A stretch of 58,097 nucleotides of DNA from Candidatus Zixiibacteriota bacterium (GCA_023138975.1 JAGLON010000035.1:1-58097); one strand, 5' to 3'. Positions 45,375 to 54,024 are shown, counted from the first letter of the stretch. A program made the numbers and translations. The notes: generated by a model from the letters alone, not told the origin.

Positions 45375-45403
45375 ATTATAACATACATGTTTAAAAAAAA
45401 CAA
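45375..45403 (-). promoter_or_regulatory. Promoter of the hdrC operon
   Basis: On the minus strand, TTGTTT (45403-45398) is followed by a 17-base spacer and a perfect TATAAT (45380-45375). Confidence 0.75.
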
Positions 45404-45574
45404 ATACTTTGATAAATTATTCACAAGATATAACAGAACAAACTTGCTCCAATGCTATCGATTTCATGCTCCCATCACAATGGACTATCTCCTCTTCGCT
45501 AAGACAATGCTATACAATAATTTTTGGCTTGCATTGAGCCCAAAAAGAACCATATTAGACTTCATAAGTTAGGC

Positions 45575-45602
45575 TTGAATAGGTATTAAAATCGTCTATA
45601 GA
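45575..45602 (+). promoter_or_regulatory. Candidate promoter of sdhCAB
   Basis: TTGAAT at 45575-45580 and TATAGA at 45597-45602 are separated by 16 bases. A hairpin CTGCCT-CGA-AGGCAG (45603-45617) overlaps the predicted start site. Confidence 0.55.
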
Positions 45603-45661
45603 CTGCCTCGAAGGCAGGAAACAAGAACATATGACCTCTTTTTAGGGAGCGGAGCGTTATT

Positions 45662-46363
45662 ATGGCACTTACATCGTCTATGCTTTTTTCCTCAGTGGGA
45701 AAAAAGTTGCTAAATGCTGTTTCCGGACTGACATTGTTGGGTTTCATCCTTGCGCATTTGATTGGAAATCTAACATTATTGACAGGAAACTCAGACGCAT
45801 TTAATGCATATGGTCATTTTTTAATTCATAAAACCGGTGTTCTACTCTATGTATTTGAATACGGTCTGATAGTCTTCTTCCTGCTGCATATAATAACCGC
45901 AGTCTCAGTCTGGTGGGATCAGCAGGTTGCCCGGCCAACCTCCTATAAAAAAACTGCCAGCGGAGGTGACACAAGTAAGAAGACTTTATCCTCAACCACA
46001 ATGATCTACACCGGCGCACTCATTCTCGTCTTCGCTATCATGCACCTTATTACCTTCAAATACGGTCCGGCTGAAGCTCAGGGATACACAACCATTGTTG
46101 ACGGCGTCGAAATGCGGGACCTGTATCGCCTATCGATAGAGGTTTTCCTGAAGCCCGGATACCTAATCTGGTATATTATCGCCAATGCTCTCTTGGGTTT
46201 ACATATCCGTCATGGATTCTGGAGTGCCTTCCAGTCACTGGGACTTAACCATCCCCGCTGTACTCCTATACTTTATAAACTCGGCATAGTCGTTGCCTTA
46301 ATCATGGGCTTTGGATTTGTTGTTATCCCCGCCTACATCTATTTTAAAGGGGGTGTCTTATGA
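45662..46363 (+). CDS. sdhC: Succinate dehydrogenase/fumarate reductase cytochrome b subunit
   Basis: This 233-residue membrane protein has five hydrophobic segments and is the type B cytochrome b558 anchor of succinate dehydrogenase or fumarate reductase. Candidate heme His residues lie in [36 protein letters not shown] and LLGLHIRHG. It anchors SdhA-SdhB and exchanges electrons with the quinone pool, with two hemes expected. Its stop overlaps the sdhA start by four bases (ATGA), so the operon is coupled. The start is preceded by a GGGAGCGGAG stretch. Confidence 0.93.
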   Translation: MALTSSMLFSSVGKKLLNAVSGLTLLGFILAHLIGNLTLLTGNSDAFNAYGHFLIHKTGVLLYVFEYGLIVFFLLHIITAVSVWWDQQVARPTSYKKTASGGDTSKKTLSSTTMIYTGALILVFAIMHLITFKYGPAEAQGYTTIVDGVEMRDLYRLSIEVFLKPGYLIWYIIANALLGLHIRHGFWSAFQSLGLNHPRCTPILYKLGIVVALIMGFGFVVIPAYIYFKGGVL

Positions 46364-48273
46364 AATTAGACGCAAAGATTCCCGGCGGTCAGCTCGAAAC
46401 TAAATGGAGCTCCTATAAAAGCCAATTGAAACTGGTCAATCCGGCCAATAAACGAAAACACGAATTGATCGTTGTCGGAACCGGCCTGGCCGGTGGAGCC
46501 GCAGCCGCATCTCTCGGTGAACTCGGCTATAAAGTAAAGAACTTCTGCATCCAAGACTCTCCCCGGCGAGCACATAGTATTGCTGCACAAGGAGGCATTA
46601 ACGCCTCCAAGAATTATCAAAACGACGGCGATAGTATCTGGAGACTATTCTACGACACCATCAAAGGCGGTGACTTCCGGGGCCGTGAAGCTAACACTTA
46701 TCGCCTGGCCGAGCTTTCCGCCAATATCATCGATCAATGCGTTGCTCAGGGGGTTCCCTTCGCTCGCGAATACGGCGGACTTCTGGCCAATCGTTCATTT
46801 GGTGGAGCTCAAGTATCACGAACTTTTTATGCTCGAGGTCAAACCGGTCAGCAATTGTTATTAGGCGCCTACGGTTCCCTGATGCGACAGGTTGACGCCG
46901 GAAACGTGGAGATGTACCCTCGACGGGAAATGCTTGACGTTGTACTAATCGATGGTAAAGCACGAGGCATCATCTGCCGCAACCTGATTACCGGCGAACT
47001 TGAAAGATACGTTGGAGACGCTGTGATACTCTGTACCGGAGGTTATTCACCGGTCTATTATCTTTCAACCAATGCCGTGAATTCAAATGTCACGGCGGCC
47101 TGGCGCTGTCATAAAAAAGGCGCTGTTATGGCAAACCCGTGCTATACACAAATTCATCCGACCTGTATTCCTCAGGAAGGCGACCATCAGTCGAAACTAA
47201 CGCTCATGAGTGAATCACTGCGCAATGACGGTCGTGTTTGGGTACCTAAAAAAGAAAACGACAGTCGCAAAGCCAGTGGCATCCCGGAAAACGAACGAGA
47301 CTATTTCCTCGAACGCAAATATCCGAGTTTCGGAAATCTTGTTCCCCGCGATATTGCCTCACGTAATGCCAAGGAAGTTTGTGACGAAAATAAAGGCGTG
47401 GGCTCGACCCGGCGCGCGGTTTTTCTTGATTTCGAGGAAGCAATTGGACGTCTCGGTGAAAATGTTATCGCCGAACGTTACGGAAACCTGTTCGATATGT
47501 ATCAGAACCTGACCGGCGAAAATCCATACAAAACACCAATGATGATCTACCCTGCTCCGCATTATACAATGGGCGGACTTTGGGTTGATTATAATCTGCA
47601 AAGCACCATCCCCGGACTGCATGTTCTCGGTGAAGCAAACTTCTCTGACCATGGAGCCAATCGCCTCGGCGCATCAGCGCTTATGCAGGGATTAGCCGAC
47701 GGATACTTTGTGATTCCATATACAATCGGCAGTTTCCTCGCATCAACTGAATTACCGAAAGTTGATACTTCACACGATGCTTTCAACGAATCAGAAAACG
47801 ATATTAAGCAAACGGTCAACAAACTGCTTTCGATTAAAGGCGGAAAAACAGTTCGCGAGCTTCATCGGGAACTTGGATACCTCATGCTTGACAAGGTCGG
47901 CATGGCCCGTGACAAAGAAGGTCTTGAAGAAACTATCGAGAAGATTCCTAAAATCCGCGAGGAGTTCTGGAACAACATCAATGTTCCCGGAAGCAGCGAT
48001 GATTTAAACAAATCGCTTGAGATGGCCGGACGCTTGGCTGATTTCCTTGAGCTTGGAGAATTGATGGCCCGTGATGCCTTGAATCGTGAGGAATCATGCG
48101 GCGGACATTTCCGGACTGAGTATATGACCGAGGAGGGCGAAGCTCTCCGCAACGACAAGGACTTTACCCATGTTTCGGCCTGGGAATATCAAGGAGAAGG
48201 CAAACCGCATGTGTTGCATAAAGAAGAACTTGAATTTGATCGGGTTACTCCATCCCAACGAAGCTATAAGTGA
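46360..48273 (+). CDS. sdhA: Succinate dehydrogenase/fumarate reductase flavoprotein subunit
   Basis: This 637-residue subunit oxidises succinate or reduces fumarate. The Rossmann motif GTGLAGG is at about 40-46, and the covalent FAD His is His72 in [12 protein letters not shown], intact. Substrate-binding and catalytic Arg/His motifs include QIHPTCIPQ and [11 protein letters not shown]. The other FAD contact is [22 protein letters not shown]. The length and the b558 anchor match the type B group found in Bacteroidetes, Chlorobi, Wolinella and Bacillus. It overlaps sdhC upstream and its stop lies within the ribosome binding region of sdhB. Direction (Sdh or Frd) cannot be read from the sequence. 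Confidence 0.95.
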   Translation: MKLDAKIPGGQLETKWSSYKSQLKLVNPANKRKHELIVVGTGLAGGAAAASLGELGYKVKNFCIQDSPRRAHSIAAQGGINASKNYQNDGDSIWRLFYDTIKGGDFRGREANTYRLAELSANIIDQCVAQGVPFAREYGGLLANRSFGGAQVSRTFYARGQTGQQLLLGAYGSLMRQVDAGNVEMYPRREMLDVVLIDGKARGIICRNLITGELERYVGDAVILCTGGYSPVYYLSTNAVNSNVTAAWRCHKKGAVMANPCYTQIHPTCIPQEGDHQSKLTLMSESLRNDGRVWVPKKENDSRKASGIPENERDYFLERKYPSFGNLVPRDIASRNAKEVCDENKGVGSTRRAVFLDFEEAIGRLGENVIAERYGNLFDMYQNLTGENPYKTPMMIYPAPHYTMGGLWVDYNLQSTIPGLHVLGEANFSDHGANRLGASALMQGLADGYFVIPYTIGSFLASTELPKVDTSHDAFNESENDIKQTVNKLLSIKGGKTVRELHRELGYLMLDKVGMARDKEGLEETIEKIPKIREEFWNNINVPGSSDDLNKSLEMAGRLADFLELGELMARDALNREESCGGHFRTEYMTEEGEALRNDKDFTHVSAWEYQGEGKPHVLHKEELEFDRVTPSQRSYK

Positions 48274-48281
48274 GGTGTATG

Positions 48282-49043
48282 ATGTCTGAAACTAAAAATA
48301 TAACGGTGCATCTCAAAGTATGGCGGCAAAAAAGAAATGAGAAAAAAGGGCGATTCGAAAGCTATACCGTCAAGGATGTCTCGACCGACAGCTCATTTCT
48401 GGAGATGCTTGATCTATTAAACGAAGACCTGACTAAATCGGGTAAAGAACCGCTCGAATTCGATTCCGATTGCCGTGAAGGAATCTGCGGAACTTGCGGG
48501 CTGGTTATTAACGGAGTGGCTCATGGGCCTCAGCAGGCCATCGCAACCTGCCAACTCCATATGCGGAAATTCAAAGACGGCGAAACGCTTACGATTGAGC
48601 CGTTCCGGGCCAAACCGTTTACTCCGATAAAAGACTTAATCGTTGACCGGAGCGCTTTCGACCGGATTATTTCCAAGGGCGGTTATGTTTCGACTAATGC
48701 CGGATCACCTCAGGATGCCAATGCCATTCTGATACCGAAGAAAAACTCTGATTTGGCGATGGATGCTGCCTCCTGTATCGGTTGCGGAGCCTGTGTTGCC
48801 GCCTGCCCGAATGCGTCAGCATCACTGTTCACCTCGGCCAAGATTTCTCAGTATGCATTGTTGCCTCAGGGACAACCGGAAGCGACCCGGCGGGCGTCTC
48901 AGATGGTGGATCAAATGGATCTGGAGGGATTCGGTAATTGCTCGAATCACGGTGAATGCGAAGCGGTCTGTCCGAAACAGATTACAATTGCCAACATCGC
49001 CCGTATGAGAAGGGAATTTTTCAAGGCGGCGTTACGTTCATAG
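48282..49043 (+). CDS. sdhB: Succinate dehydrogenase/fumarate reductase iron-sulfur subunit
   Basis: This 253-residue subunit carries electrons from FAD to the membrane subunit. Cluster motifs are complete: 2Fe-2S at [10 protein letters not shown] then C, 4Fe-4S at [12 protein letters not shown], and 3Fe-4S at [12 protein letters not shown]. The start could be ATG 48279 or 48282; I chose 48282 because GAGGTG (48272-48277) then has better spacing. A GTG at 48270 is only the overlap with the sdhA stop. The 3Fe-4S pattern separates it from the TfrB-like protein in the neighbouring divergent operon. Confidence 0.94.
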   Translation: MSETKNITVHLKVWRQKRNEKKGRFESYTVKDVSTDSSFLEMLDLLNEDLTKSGKEPLEFDSDCREGICGTCGLVINGVAHGPQQAIATCQLHMRKFKDGETLTIEPFRAKPFTPIKDLIVDRSAFDRIISKGGYVSTNAGSPQDANAILIPKKNSDLAMDAASCIGCGACVAACPNASASLFTSAKISQYALLPQGQPEATRRASQMVDQMDLEGFGNCSNHGECEAVCPKQITIANIARMRREFFKAALRS

Positions 49044-49073
49044 ATTTTTATAGCTTATAAAGGTAACATTGAG

Positions 49074-49235
49074 ATGAAAATATATGTCTGCGAAGTATGC
49101 GGCTGGGTGTATGATCCCAAAGAAGGATTACCTGAAGAAGGCATCAAACCGGGAACCTCGTTTGAGGACCTGCCGGATGATTTTGAATGTCCCGAATGCG
49201 GTGTCGGCAAGGATGAATTCTCAGAGGAGTATTAA
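49074..49235 (+). CDS. Rubredoxin
   Basis: This 53-residue protein is a complete rubredoxin with one Fe(Cys)4 centre: Cys6 and Cys9 (CEVCGW) and Cys39 and Cys42 ([11 protein letters not shown]), plus the aromatic VYDP motif. It carries single electrons in anaerobic metabolism and oxygen or peroxide detoxification. The gene is 30 bases after sdhB behind AAGGTAACATTGAG and is probably co-transcribed. The frame is too short for a usual length cut-off but fits the family length exactly. Confidence 0.95.
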   Translation: MKIYVCEVCGWVYDPKEGLPEEGIKPGTSFEDLPDDFECPECGVGKDEFSEEY

Positions 49236-49237
49236 CA

Positions 49238-49257
49238 GGGGGGATGAACCCCCTTTT
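49238..49257 (+). terminator. Terminator after rubredoxin
   Basis: GGGGG (49239-49243) pairs with CCCCC (49249-49253) around ATGAA, followed by TTTT. Confidence 0.65.
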
Positions 49258-49401
49258 CGCCCCCTTCGCACTCTTCGAGTATTGAAAGGTGTTGTAAGCT
49301 TTTTTGTAAATCTTGCGAGTTTTTTCGGGCTGGGAGACCCAGCCCCTACGAGAAATTAGTCTCAATCCTTAACCTCTATACTTATTCACATGCAAAAATC
49401 A

Positions 49402-49446
49402 TGAGATTGCGACAGTCCGCCCTACAGGCTCCTTCGCAATGACTCG
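49402..49446 (+). repeat. Dispersed intergenic repeat, copy 1
   Basis: TGAGATTGCGAC begins the copy and CTTCGCAATGACTCG ends it. The reverse complement of the core recurs at 49557-49607 and a diverged direct copy occurs at 51471-51506. Confidence 0.55.
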
Positions 49447-49556
49447 TGGTTTTATAAGTTTTAAATAAAATATTGATCTCTCTGCTTTTGGTAAATTAAA
49501 AAACCTCTGAAATATAATAGTAAATACAATTACTCAAATCACAAACTAAACTCGGT

Positions 49557-49607
49557 GTCTTTGCGAGGAGCGAGGCACAACATGCCGAGTGACGTCGCAA
49601 TCTCAGG
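49557..49607 (-). repeat. Dispersed intergenic repeat, copy 2 (inverted)
   Basis: TTTGCGAGGAGCGAGGC leads to GAGTGACGTCGCAATCTCA, which is the inverse of copy 1. Confidence 0.55.
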
Positions 49608-49779
49608 GAGATGAACTCCTTTCTCTGCTGTCGCACGGATGACCGGATTCTCCTACTCGTAATTATAGTTTTTCAAAAATGGGTTCACTTGTCTGCGACG
49701 AGTACCATGGCACCCATCTCTGATGAGCACTTTGCGTTTTTCATTCAAAATGGCTTCGTTTTTCATATTAACGTACTCT

Positions 49780-50334
49780 TTATCTGGAATCTTCCCCTTT
49801 TTGTTTTTCAGTCTGCTTCTTTAAGCGCAATAGCAGATTGTAGGCACGGCTGAGTTGTTTATCCAAACGCATTTCGTATCGGAGAATTTTTAGTGAGGAT
49901 TCTTCGTCGGGAAGCTGTTTTAACCCACGTGAATGATTTCTCACACGTTTTACACCTTCTGTATCAAGATTATCCTGGTCAATTATCTGGCACATTCTGA
50001 ATCCGGGTGTGATGTTTTCGAGTTGAAGGCGTATTTGGGCTGATTCGGCTCGGATAGCCCGTTGCGAGCGCCAGAGACAGTTGGCAATTCGTCGGACAAG
50101 GCATTCCTGAAATAGTGTTTCCGGCTTAAGATCGTGCATAAGAGATGACAGCAGGAGATCGTATTCGTCTTTGTTTTCTTTGTAGTTGGGGGATTCGATA
50201 ACGATTTCATTAGAATATAGACCGTGTTTTACTGAGTTTTTGGATGAGGTCTTTTTACCGTTTTCGGTAACCGGACCAGTTGATTTCTGGGCGTTATTTT
50301 GGTTGGCAACTAATTGGCGTTTACTGATGGCCAT
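49780..50334 (-). CDS. Conserved protein of unknown function (STGP-type family)
   Basis: This 184-residue basic protein starts with NQNNAQKSTGPVTENGKK and NSVKHGLYSN. This is a pattern I recognise from multicopy proteins in Acidobacteria and other soil or sediment phyla, with the form ANRxNAxxSTGPxTxEGKxxSxxNAxxHGL. The rest is helical and Lys/Arg rich (RRIANCLWRSQRAIRAESAQIRL). Start is ATG 50334 behind GGAGG; an in-frame ATG four codons earlier lies inside the ribosome binding site. The function is not known. Lineage-specific expansion and neighbouring repeats suggest a mobile or repeat-associated role. That is inference. Confidence 0.7.
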   Translation of the reverse strand: MAISKRQLVANQNNAQKSTGPVTENGKKTSSKNSVKHGLYSNEIVIESPNYKENKDEYDLLLSSLMHDLKPETLFQECLVRRIANCLWRSQRAIRAESAQIRLQLENITPGFRMCQIIDQDNLDTEGVKRVRNHSRGLKQLPDEESSLKILRYEMRLDKQLSRAYNLLLRLKKQTEKQKGEDSR

Positions 50335-50726
50335 GGAATCCTCCATATTTGTATTAATTAAAGTTCTTCAGCAAAGAGGGCGGATTAAGATTTAGGGGCA
50401 AGTTGGTAGTAAAAGTGTTAGTGAGGTAGGTATACCAGTTTACACGGCAGACAATTTCCTTTTGTTCGCACCAATGGGTGAAGTACAAAGAGTATATTGT
50501 CGTCAAACAATTAAGGATTAACCTGCATGCTGTAGGGGCTGCCCGCGTGAATGACACGAGCCATTGACTGGAGTGTCAAGGTCACTTAGGTCTTGACTCA
50601 TGAAACTAATTTATTTATTATATAGAGAGAAGTATATACACTATTTTACAGACGCTCTCGCTGTGAAAGAACAATACGGTCGGTGTTTTTGAAGGAAAGT
50701 ATTCAAATACATGGAAGCGAGGGATA
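50335..50726. other. Intergenic region between the STGP gene and lipoprotein A
   Basis: This 392-base gap holds no recognised gene. It contains GTAGGGGCTGCCCGCG and AAGGTCACTTAGGTCTTGACTC, related in style to the intergenic phrases at 51.4 and 51.6 kb. No clear promoter was found for the lipoprotein gene. Confidence 0.4.
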
Positions 50727-51320
50727 ATGATCAAAGTAACAATTCTAGTTTGTTTGGCAATTTGTATTATTTCTTGTGGCTATAATCCCTATGGAAAAGT
50801 CTACATCGAAAAAACGTCGCAAGGAAAAGATATAGTTGTTCCAGCCATTGAAGCAAACATAAGCAGTTTCAATCAGAACTCTCATGAATCTGTAATTTTT
50901 GAATTACGGACAAGAATCGTCGAGTATCCTCGCGATACAACGTTTATTCTTAAAATAAGTGCGATAACCAGATACTGCCATGTCGTAATTCCTGAAAGTC
51001 CGCTTTACATTATAATTGGAAAGATAGCACACAAATACTCCTTCCTATTTGCTAACGACACATGTACCTTGCATCACACGGTGAGAAACCTAAGGAACTC
51101 CCCAGTAATTCCACCAGTTCATAGACCGGACAAGCACTATTATGTAACATCAGCCTCTTATGAAATTGATCGCACATGTATTGATAATTGGTATAGGACT
51201 GATGAATGTAAATTCTCTATTCTGACCTCTGATGGAACATTAGAAGGCAGGATCGACATTTATCACAACTCTCAGTTTAATCTCTACTATAAGAAGTACT
51301 TACAAGGAATAGCAGAATAA
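50727..51320 (+). CDS. Predicted lipoprotein A
   Basis: This 197-residue protein has a signal peptide with the lipobox IISC (Cys17), so it should be lipid-anchored. The rest is beta-rich with no recognised domain. It is a paralogue of the lipoprotein at 51743: both share the block VIFEL-DTTF-LK and the C-terminal pattern HRPDKHYYVTSASYEIDR, there RHSDNTPYYINYAQYIID. GAGGGATA precedes the start. The function is not known. A+T content is higher than in the metabolic genes. Confidence 0.75.
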   Translation: MIKVTILVCLAICIISCGYNPYGKVYIEKTSQGKDIVVPAIEANISSFNQNSHESVIFELRTRIVEYPRDTTFILKISAITRYCHVVIPESPLYIIIGKIAHKYSFLFANDTCTLHHTVRNLRNSPVIPPVHRPDKHYYVTSASYEIDRTCIDNWYRTDECKFSILTSDGTLEGRIDIYHNSQFNLYYKKYLQGIAE

Positions 51321-51397
51321 TGCTATTCCTTTTTATTCGAGCGATATAGCAAGTACCAATGTATGACAGCAATCAGAAATATTGTCGAAACCTCAGG

Positions 51398-51432
51398 CTA
51401 TAGTACCCCGTAGTGGGTAGGTCTTGACCTAC
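51398..51432 (+). repeat. Intergenic repeat CTATAGTACCCC...GACCTAC, copy 1
   Basis: This copy includes the perfect inverted repeat GTAGGTC-TT-GACCTAC. Its near-copy at 51627-51659 shares CTATAGTAC and the final TTGACCTAC, about 230 bases later. Confidence 0.6.
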
Positions 51433-51470
51433 AAGCTGCTATCTTGACATTCGCGCGAAGCGCGAATTGG

Positions 51471-51506
51471 ATGAGATTCCTACGTCACTCGACTCCCGCT
51501 AAGCGG
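51471..51506 (+). repeat. Dispersed intergenic repeat, copy 3 (diverged)
   Basis: ATGAGATTCCTACGTCACTCG matches the GAGATTGCGACGTCACTCG core at 49584-49605 read on the opposite strand, with a few changes. Confidence 0.5.
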
Positions 51507-51626
51507 ATATATAGCAGAATAGCAGGAGCCGGGTGCCCCAACCATTCATGGTTGGGATGAGATAAGTCAGTATAGGGCCCGTGTCCCATCCCGAAAGAGA
51601 CCAAAAACCCCATGGGGTGGCCCAAA

Positions 51627-51659
51627 CTATAGTACTCCAAAGGGGTAGGCTTGACCTAC
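51627..51659 (+). repeat. Intergenic repeat, copy 2
   Basis: CTATAGTACTCC...GGGGTAGGCTTGACCTAC is a diverged copy of 51398-51432. The two copies bracket the palindrome-rich stretch. Confidence 0.6.
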
Positions 51660-51742
51660 GGACCATCAATTTTCATTGACCATTGATCCTAATATCATTA
51701 CTTTAAGACCTACTAATAATTCTACCAATAAGGCAATGGATT

Positions 51743-52354
51743 ATGCTCAGGATTGTTTTATCACTGTATATCTTATTATCCCTTACCTCATGCGTGCAAC
51801 GAGGAATCAAAGTTGTTAAAGATGAATCAAATAACAGAACCGACTATATTCTTAAGGAAATCGCCAGTAAAATTGACAAATCTAATATTGGCTCGCGTGG
51901 CTCAATAAACTTTGAACTTAAGGCATCTGTAAACAGTCTTCGATATGATACAACTATTATTATGAAAGCAACTGTTTGTTCTAATAAAGATTTTGAGATC
52001 AATTATAATAAGTTATTGATACTTAATTTTTCAAATCAAGCAGATAGCCTGTTAAGCCTGCGGCCTGAAATTAATACTAATGATACAATGGGAGTTAGGA
52101 CTGAGATAATTGTAAGTAGAAGAGGTCTTCTTCCAACGGATAATCCACGGCATTCGGACAACACCCCCTATTATATTAATTATGCCCAATATATTATAGA
52201 CAAGAGCACATTATCTCAGCTACTTAAAGAAAAATATTGTTATATCATCATTGAAGGTTCTATTTCCGGCGAAAAACACTCTATAAGTTGTACCATAGAT
52301 TTAAAAAGAACTACGACATTTAAGAAGTACTGCGAAAGATATCTTCAATTGTAA
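51743..52354 (+). CDS. Predicted lipoprotein B, paralogue of lipoprotein A
   Basis: This 203-residue protein has a signal peptide ending in the lipobox LTSC (Cys17). The body is beta-rich, Ser/Asn/Lys rich and noticeably A+T rich. It shares with lipoprotein A the block INFELKASVNS-DTTI-MK and a C-terminal pattern near YYINYAQYIID. The pair, one before and one after the palindrome-rich stretch, looks like a tandem duplication. The function is unknown. Confidence 0.72.
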   Translation: MLRIVLSLYILLSLTSCVQRGIKVVKDESNNRTDYILKEIASKIDKSNIGSRGSINFELKASVNSLRYDTTIIMKATVCSNKDFEINYNKLLILNFSNQADSLLSLRPEINTNDTMGVRTEIIVSRRGLLPTDNPRHSDNTPYYINYAQYIIDKSTLSQLLKEKYCYIIIEGSISGEKHSISCTIDLKRTTTFKKYCERYLQL

Positions 52355-52671
52355 ACTAATATTGCCAAGACCTACAACTGCTGGGGCAGATGTGGATGTC
52401 CCGCAAGGCAGGACTATAGCCTACCGCCCACAGAATCACATCCTCCATTATTCTTTTATAAAATAGACTCAAAATGATATCGTATTTTTTTAAGCGAATC
52501 AAGGATAAATTCTGTTGCTGTCATGGAATTCTTATTGCGACTTATAAGAGTGTATTAATTTGTCATGAAATAATTATTATAAGAGGGGTTGCCAGAGTGA
52601 GAACCGTTGATTATAATGAGATATATCTTACTCACGAGGATTAGTTAGGGCAAAATCGAAGGAGGCTGGCA
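52355..52671. other. Intergenic region upstream of the TGA-containing reductase
   Basis: This 317-base region starts with GC-rich phrases (GACCTACAACTGCTGGGGCAG, ATGTCCCGCAAGGCAGGAC) of the kind seen around 51.5 kb and then turns A+T rich. No gene or clear promoter is visible. GGAGG at 52661-52665 serves the next gene. Confidence 0.45.
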
Positions 52672-54024
52672 ATGAAAGCTCAAGAGAAACTTATCATTAT
52701 CGGTTGCGGTGGCGTTGGCGGCGCGGCATCAATATTTTCCAAAAAGCTCATGCCTGAAGTAGAAGTTACAAACATAAGAGAAGAAAAGCGTTTTATTGTA
52801 CGGTGAGCGCTTCCGCACGTAGTGGCCGGTCTGGTCACTGGAGAATCAATCGTTACTCCTGACACCATGCTTACTGGAGCGGGCGTTAATACCCTTATCG
52901 ACCGGGTAACCAAAGTTGACATCAAAGACAAGAAAGTACTTTTGTCTGATGGTAAGGAATTAGCTTATGATAAGCTGGTGCTGGGAATGGGATCGAGTCC
53001 GGTAATGCTGCCCATACCGGGTAATAACCTTGATGGAGTTTTTGTCCTTCGCTCCCTTCACCACGCCGAAGATATGAGACAGTTCCTGTCCAAGAAGAAA
53101 CCGAGGAAGCTGGTCTTTGTCGGGGCCGGTTTTGTAAGTCTTGAAATTGCAATTATGCTAAAACAGGCGGATCCCGATTATGAGATCACCGTTATCGAGT
53201 TTCTCAGCTCTCCTCTGCCCACCATGCTTGACTCTGAGTTGGGAAACCGTGTCTGCGATTTCCTTGAGAACAAAGGCATCAAGTTGAAAATGAACGCCAA
53301 GGTCGTAGAGATTCTCGGTAAAAAAGGTGCCGTTTCGGGAGTGACGCTTGACTCCGGCGAAATTATAAATGCTGATATGCTCTTCATGAACGTAGGCGCC
53401 AGGCCTAACGTTGACTTGGCGGTTAAAGCCGGTCTTGAGATGGGTCAATATGGCGTCAAAATTAACCAGTTTTTGGAGACTTCAGATCCTGATATAATGG
53501 CGGCAGGTGATTGTGTGGATAATATTCACTTTATCACTGGCAAGCCAAACCCGGGCGCACTGCGCGGTCCTGCGGTCATCATGGGGAGACTAATAGCTAA
53601 ACGTTTGGCTGGGTATGAGATACCCTTTCCGGGTATCCTCAACGCATGCGCCTGCAGCCTGATCGACCTAAACATAGCAGCAACCGGACTAAATGAGCAG
53701 CAGGCTAAGGACGAGGGCTTTGAACCGATCGTGGCAACGGTTGATTCAAGGAGCAAGCACGGGATGATCCCGAACATGAAACCATGGACTCTGAAGCTCG
53801 TGTTCGACAAAAACTCAAGAAAGCTGATTGGCGGGCAAATCGTGAGCAATGATATACCACCGGTGAAAGAGATCGATGCTATAACTGCTCTTATCCTTGG
53901 TAGTAAGACTGTTGAAGATATGACTGTATACATGGCGGCAGGTAACCCGGACTGCTCCCCTGAACCCAGCATGGAACCTATCGCCATTGCCGGAGAACAG
54001 GCGCTGCAGAAGTTTAAGAACTGA
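52672..54024 (+). CDS. CoA-disulfide reductase/NADH oxidase-like selenoprotein (TGA at codon 45 read as selenocysteine)
   Basis: The frame from ATG 52672 (GGAGG upstream) reads through one TGA (52804-52806) to 54024, giving 450 residues. The FAD motif GCGGVGG is at 11-17 and the NAD(P)H Rossmann motif GAGFVS is at about 151-156. The second FAD motif MAAGDCVDN comes later. The TGA sits in RFIVR-U-ALPHVVAG, aligned with NCALPYVIG of Staphylococcus CoA-disulfide reductase, where that Cys is the catalytic residue (Cys43). A 7-bp SECIS-like stem with a GGUCU loop lies 21 bases downstream. The C-terminus differs from classical CoA-disulfide reductase (GNPDCSPEPS in place of the Tyr motif), so its substrate is unclear. 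A GTG at 52822 lies inside the SECIS and would remove the FAD domain. Confidence 0.9.
52804..52840 (+). promoter_or_regulatory. SECIS-like element after the in-frame TGA
   Basis: The TGA is at 52804-52806. AGUGGCC (52821-52827) pairs with GGUCACU (52833-52839), plus an extra U-G pair at the base, with the apical loop GGUCU (52828-52832). From memory, this is the core of the E. coli fdhF SECIS loop. The spacing of 21 bases fits the bacterial rule. Confidence 0.85.

Larger units (their letters stand above)
45260..45661. other. Divergent control region of the Hdr/fumarate reductase-like and sdh operons
   Basis: This 402-base gap holds a minus-strand promoter, a Rex-like operator and an overlapping palindrome upstream of hdrC. 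It also holds a plus-strand promoter before sdhC. The middle (about 45410-45570) is A+T rich and holds no recognised gene. Confidence 0.7.
49258..49779. other. Repeat-bearing intergenic region
   Basis: No gene is supported in this stretch. It carries two divergent copies of a GCGACGTC/CGCAATCTC-type dispersed repeat and other GC-rich phrases in an otherwise A+T-rich sequence. The first part (CCCCTTCGCACTC...GAGACCCAGCCCC) looks like further intergenic repeat sequence. Confidence 0.5.
51321..51742. other. Palindrome-rich intergenic region
   Basis: This 422-base region holds several short inverted repeats: GTAGGTC-TT-GACCTAC at 51417-51432, TTCGCGC-GAA-GCGCGAA at 51450-51466 and CCCAACCAT-TC-ATGGTTGGG at 51537-51556. 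A near-copy of the first lies at 51627-51659. No gene is visible. Confidence 0.6.

Noticed and set aside
45260..45424. N-terminal extension of hdrC to 45424
   Set aside because: It would run through the TATAAT box and the Rex-like operator, and ATG 45259 has a GAGG site and matches HdrC length.
10978..52806. Alternative genetic code in which TGA is a sense codon throughout
   Set aside because: TGA ends many intact genes here at their expected length (gatE, sdhC, sdhA, the M14 pseudoenzyme), and TGG is used normally for Trp. Only two genes carry in-frame TGA, both at redox Cys positions.
52822..54024. GTG start at 52822 giving a shorter reductase
   Set aside because: It would remove the FAD-binding motif and the active-site region, has no ribosome binding site, and lies inside the SECIS-like stem. 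ATG 52672 has GGAGG.
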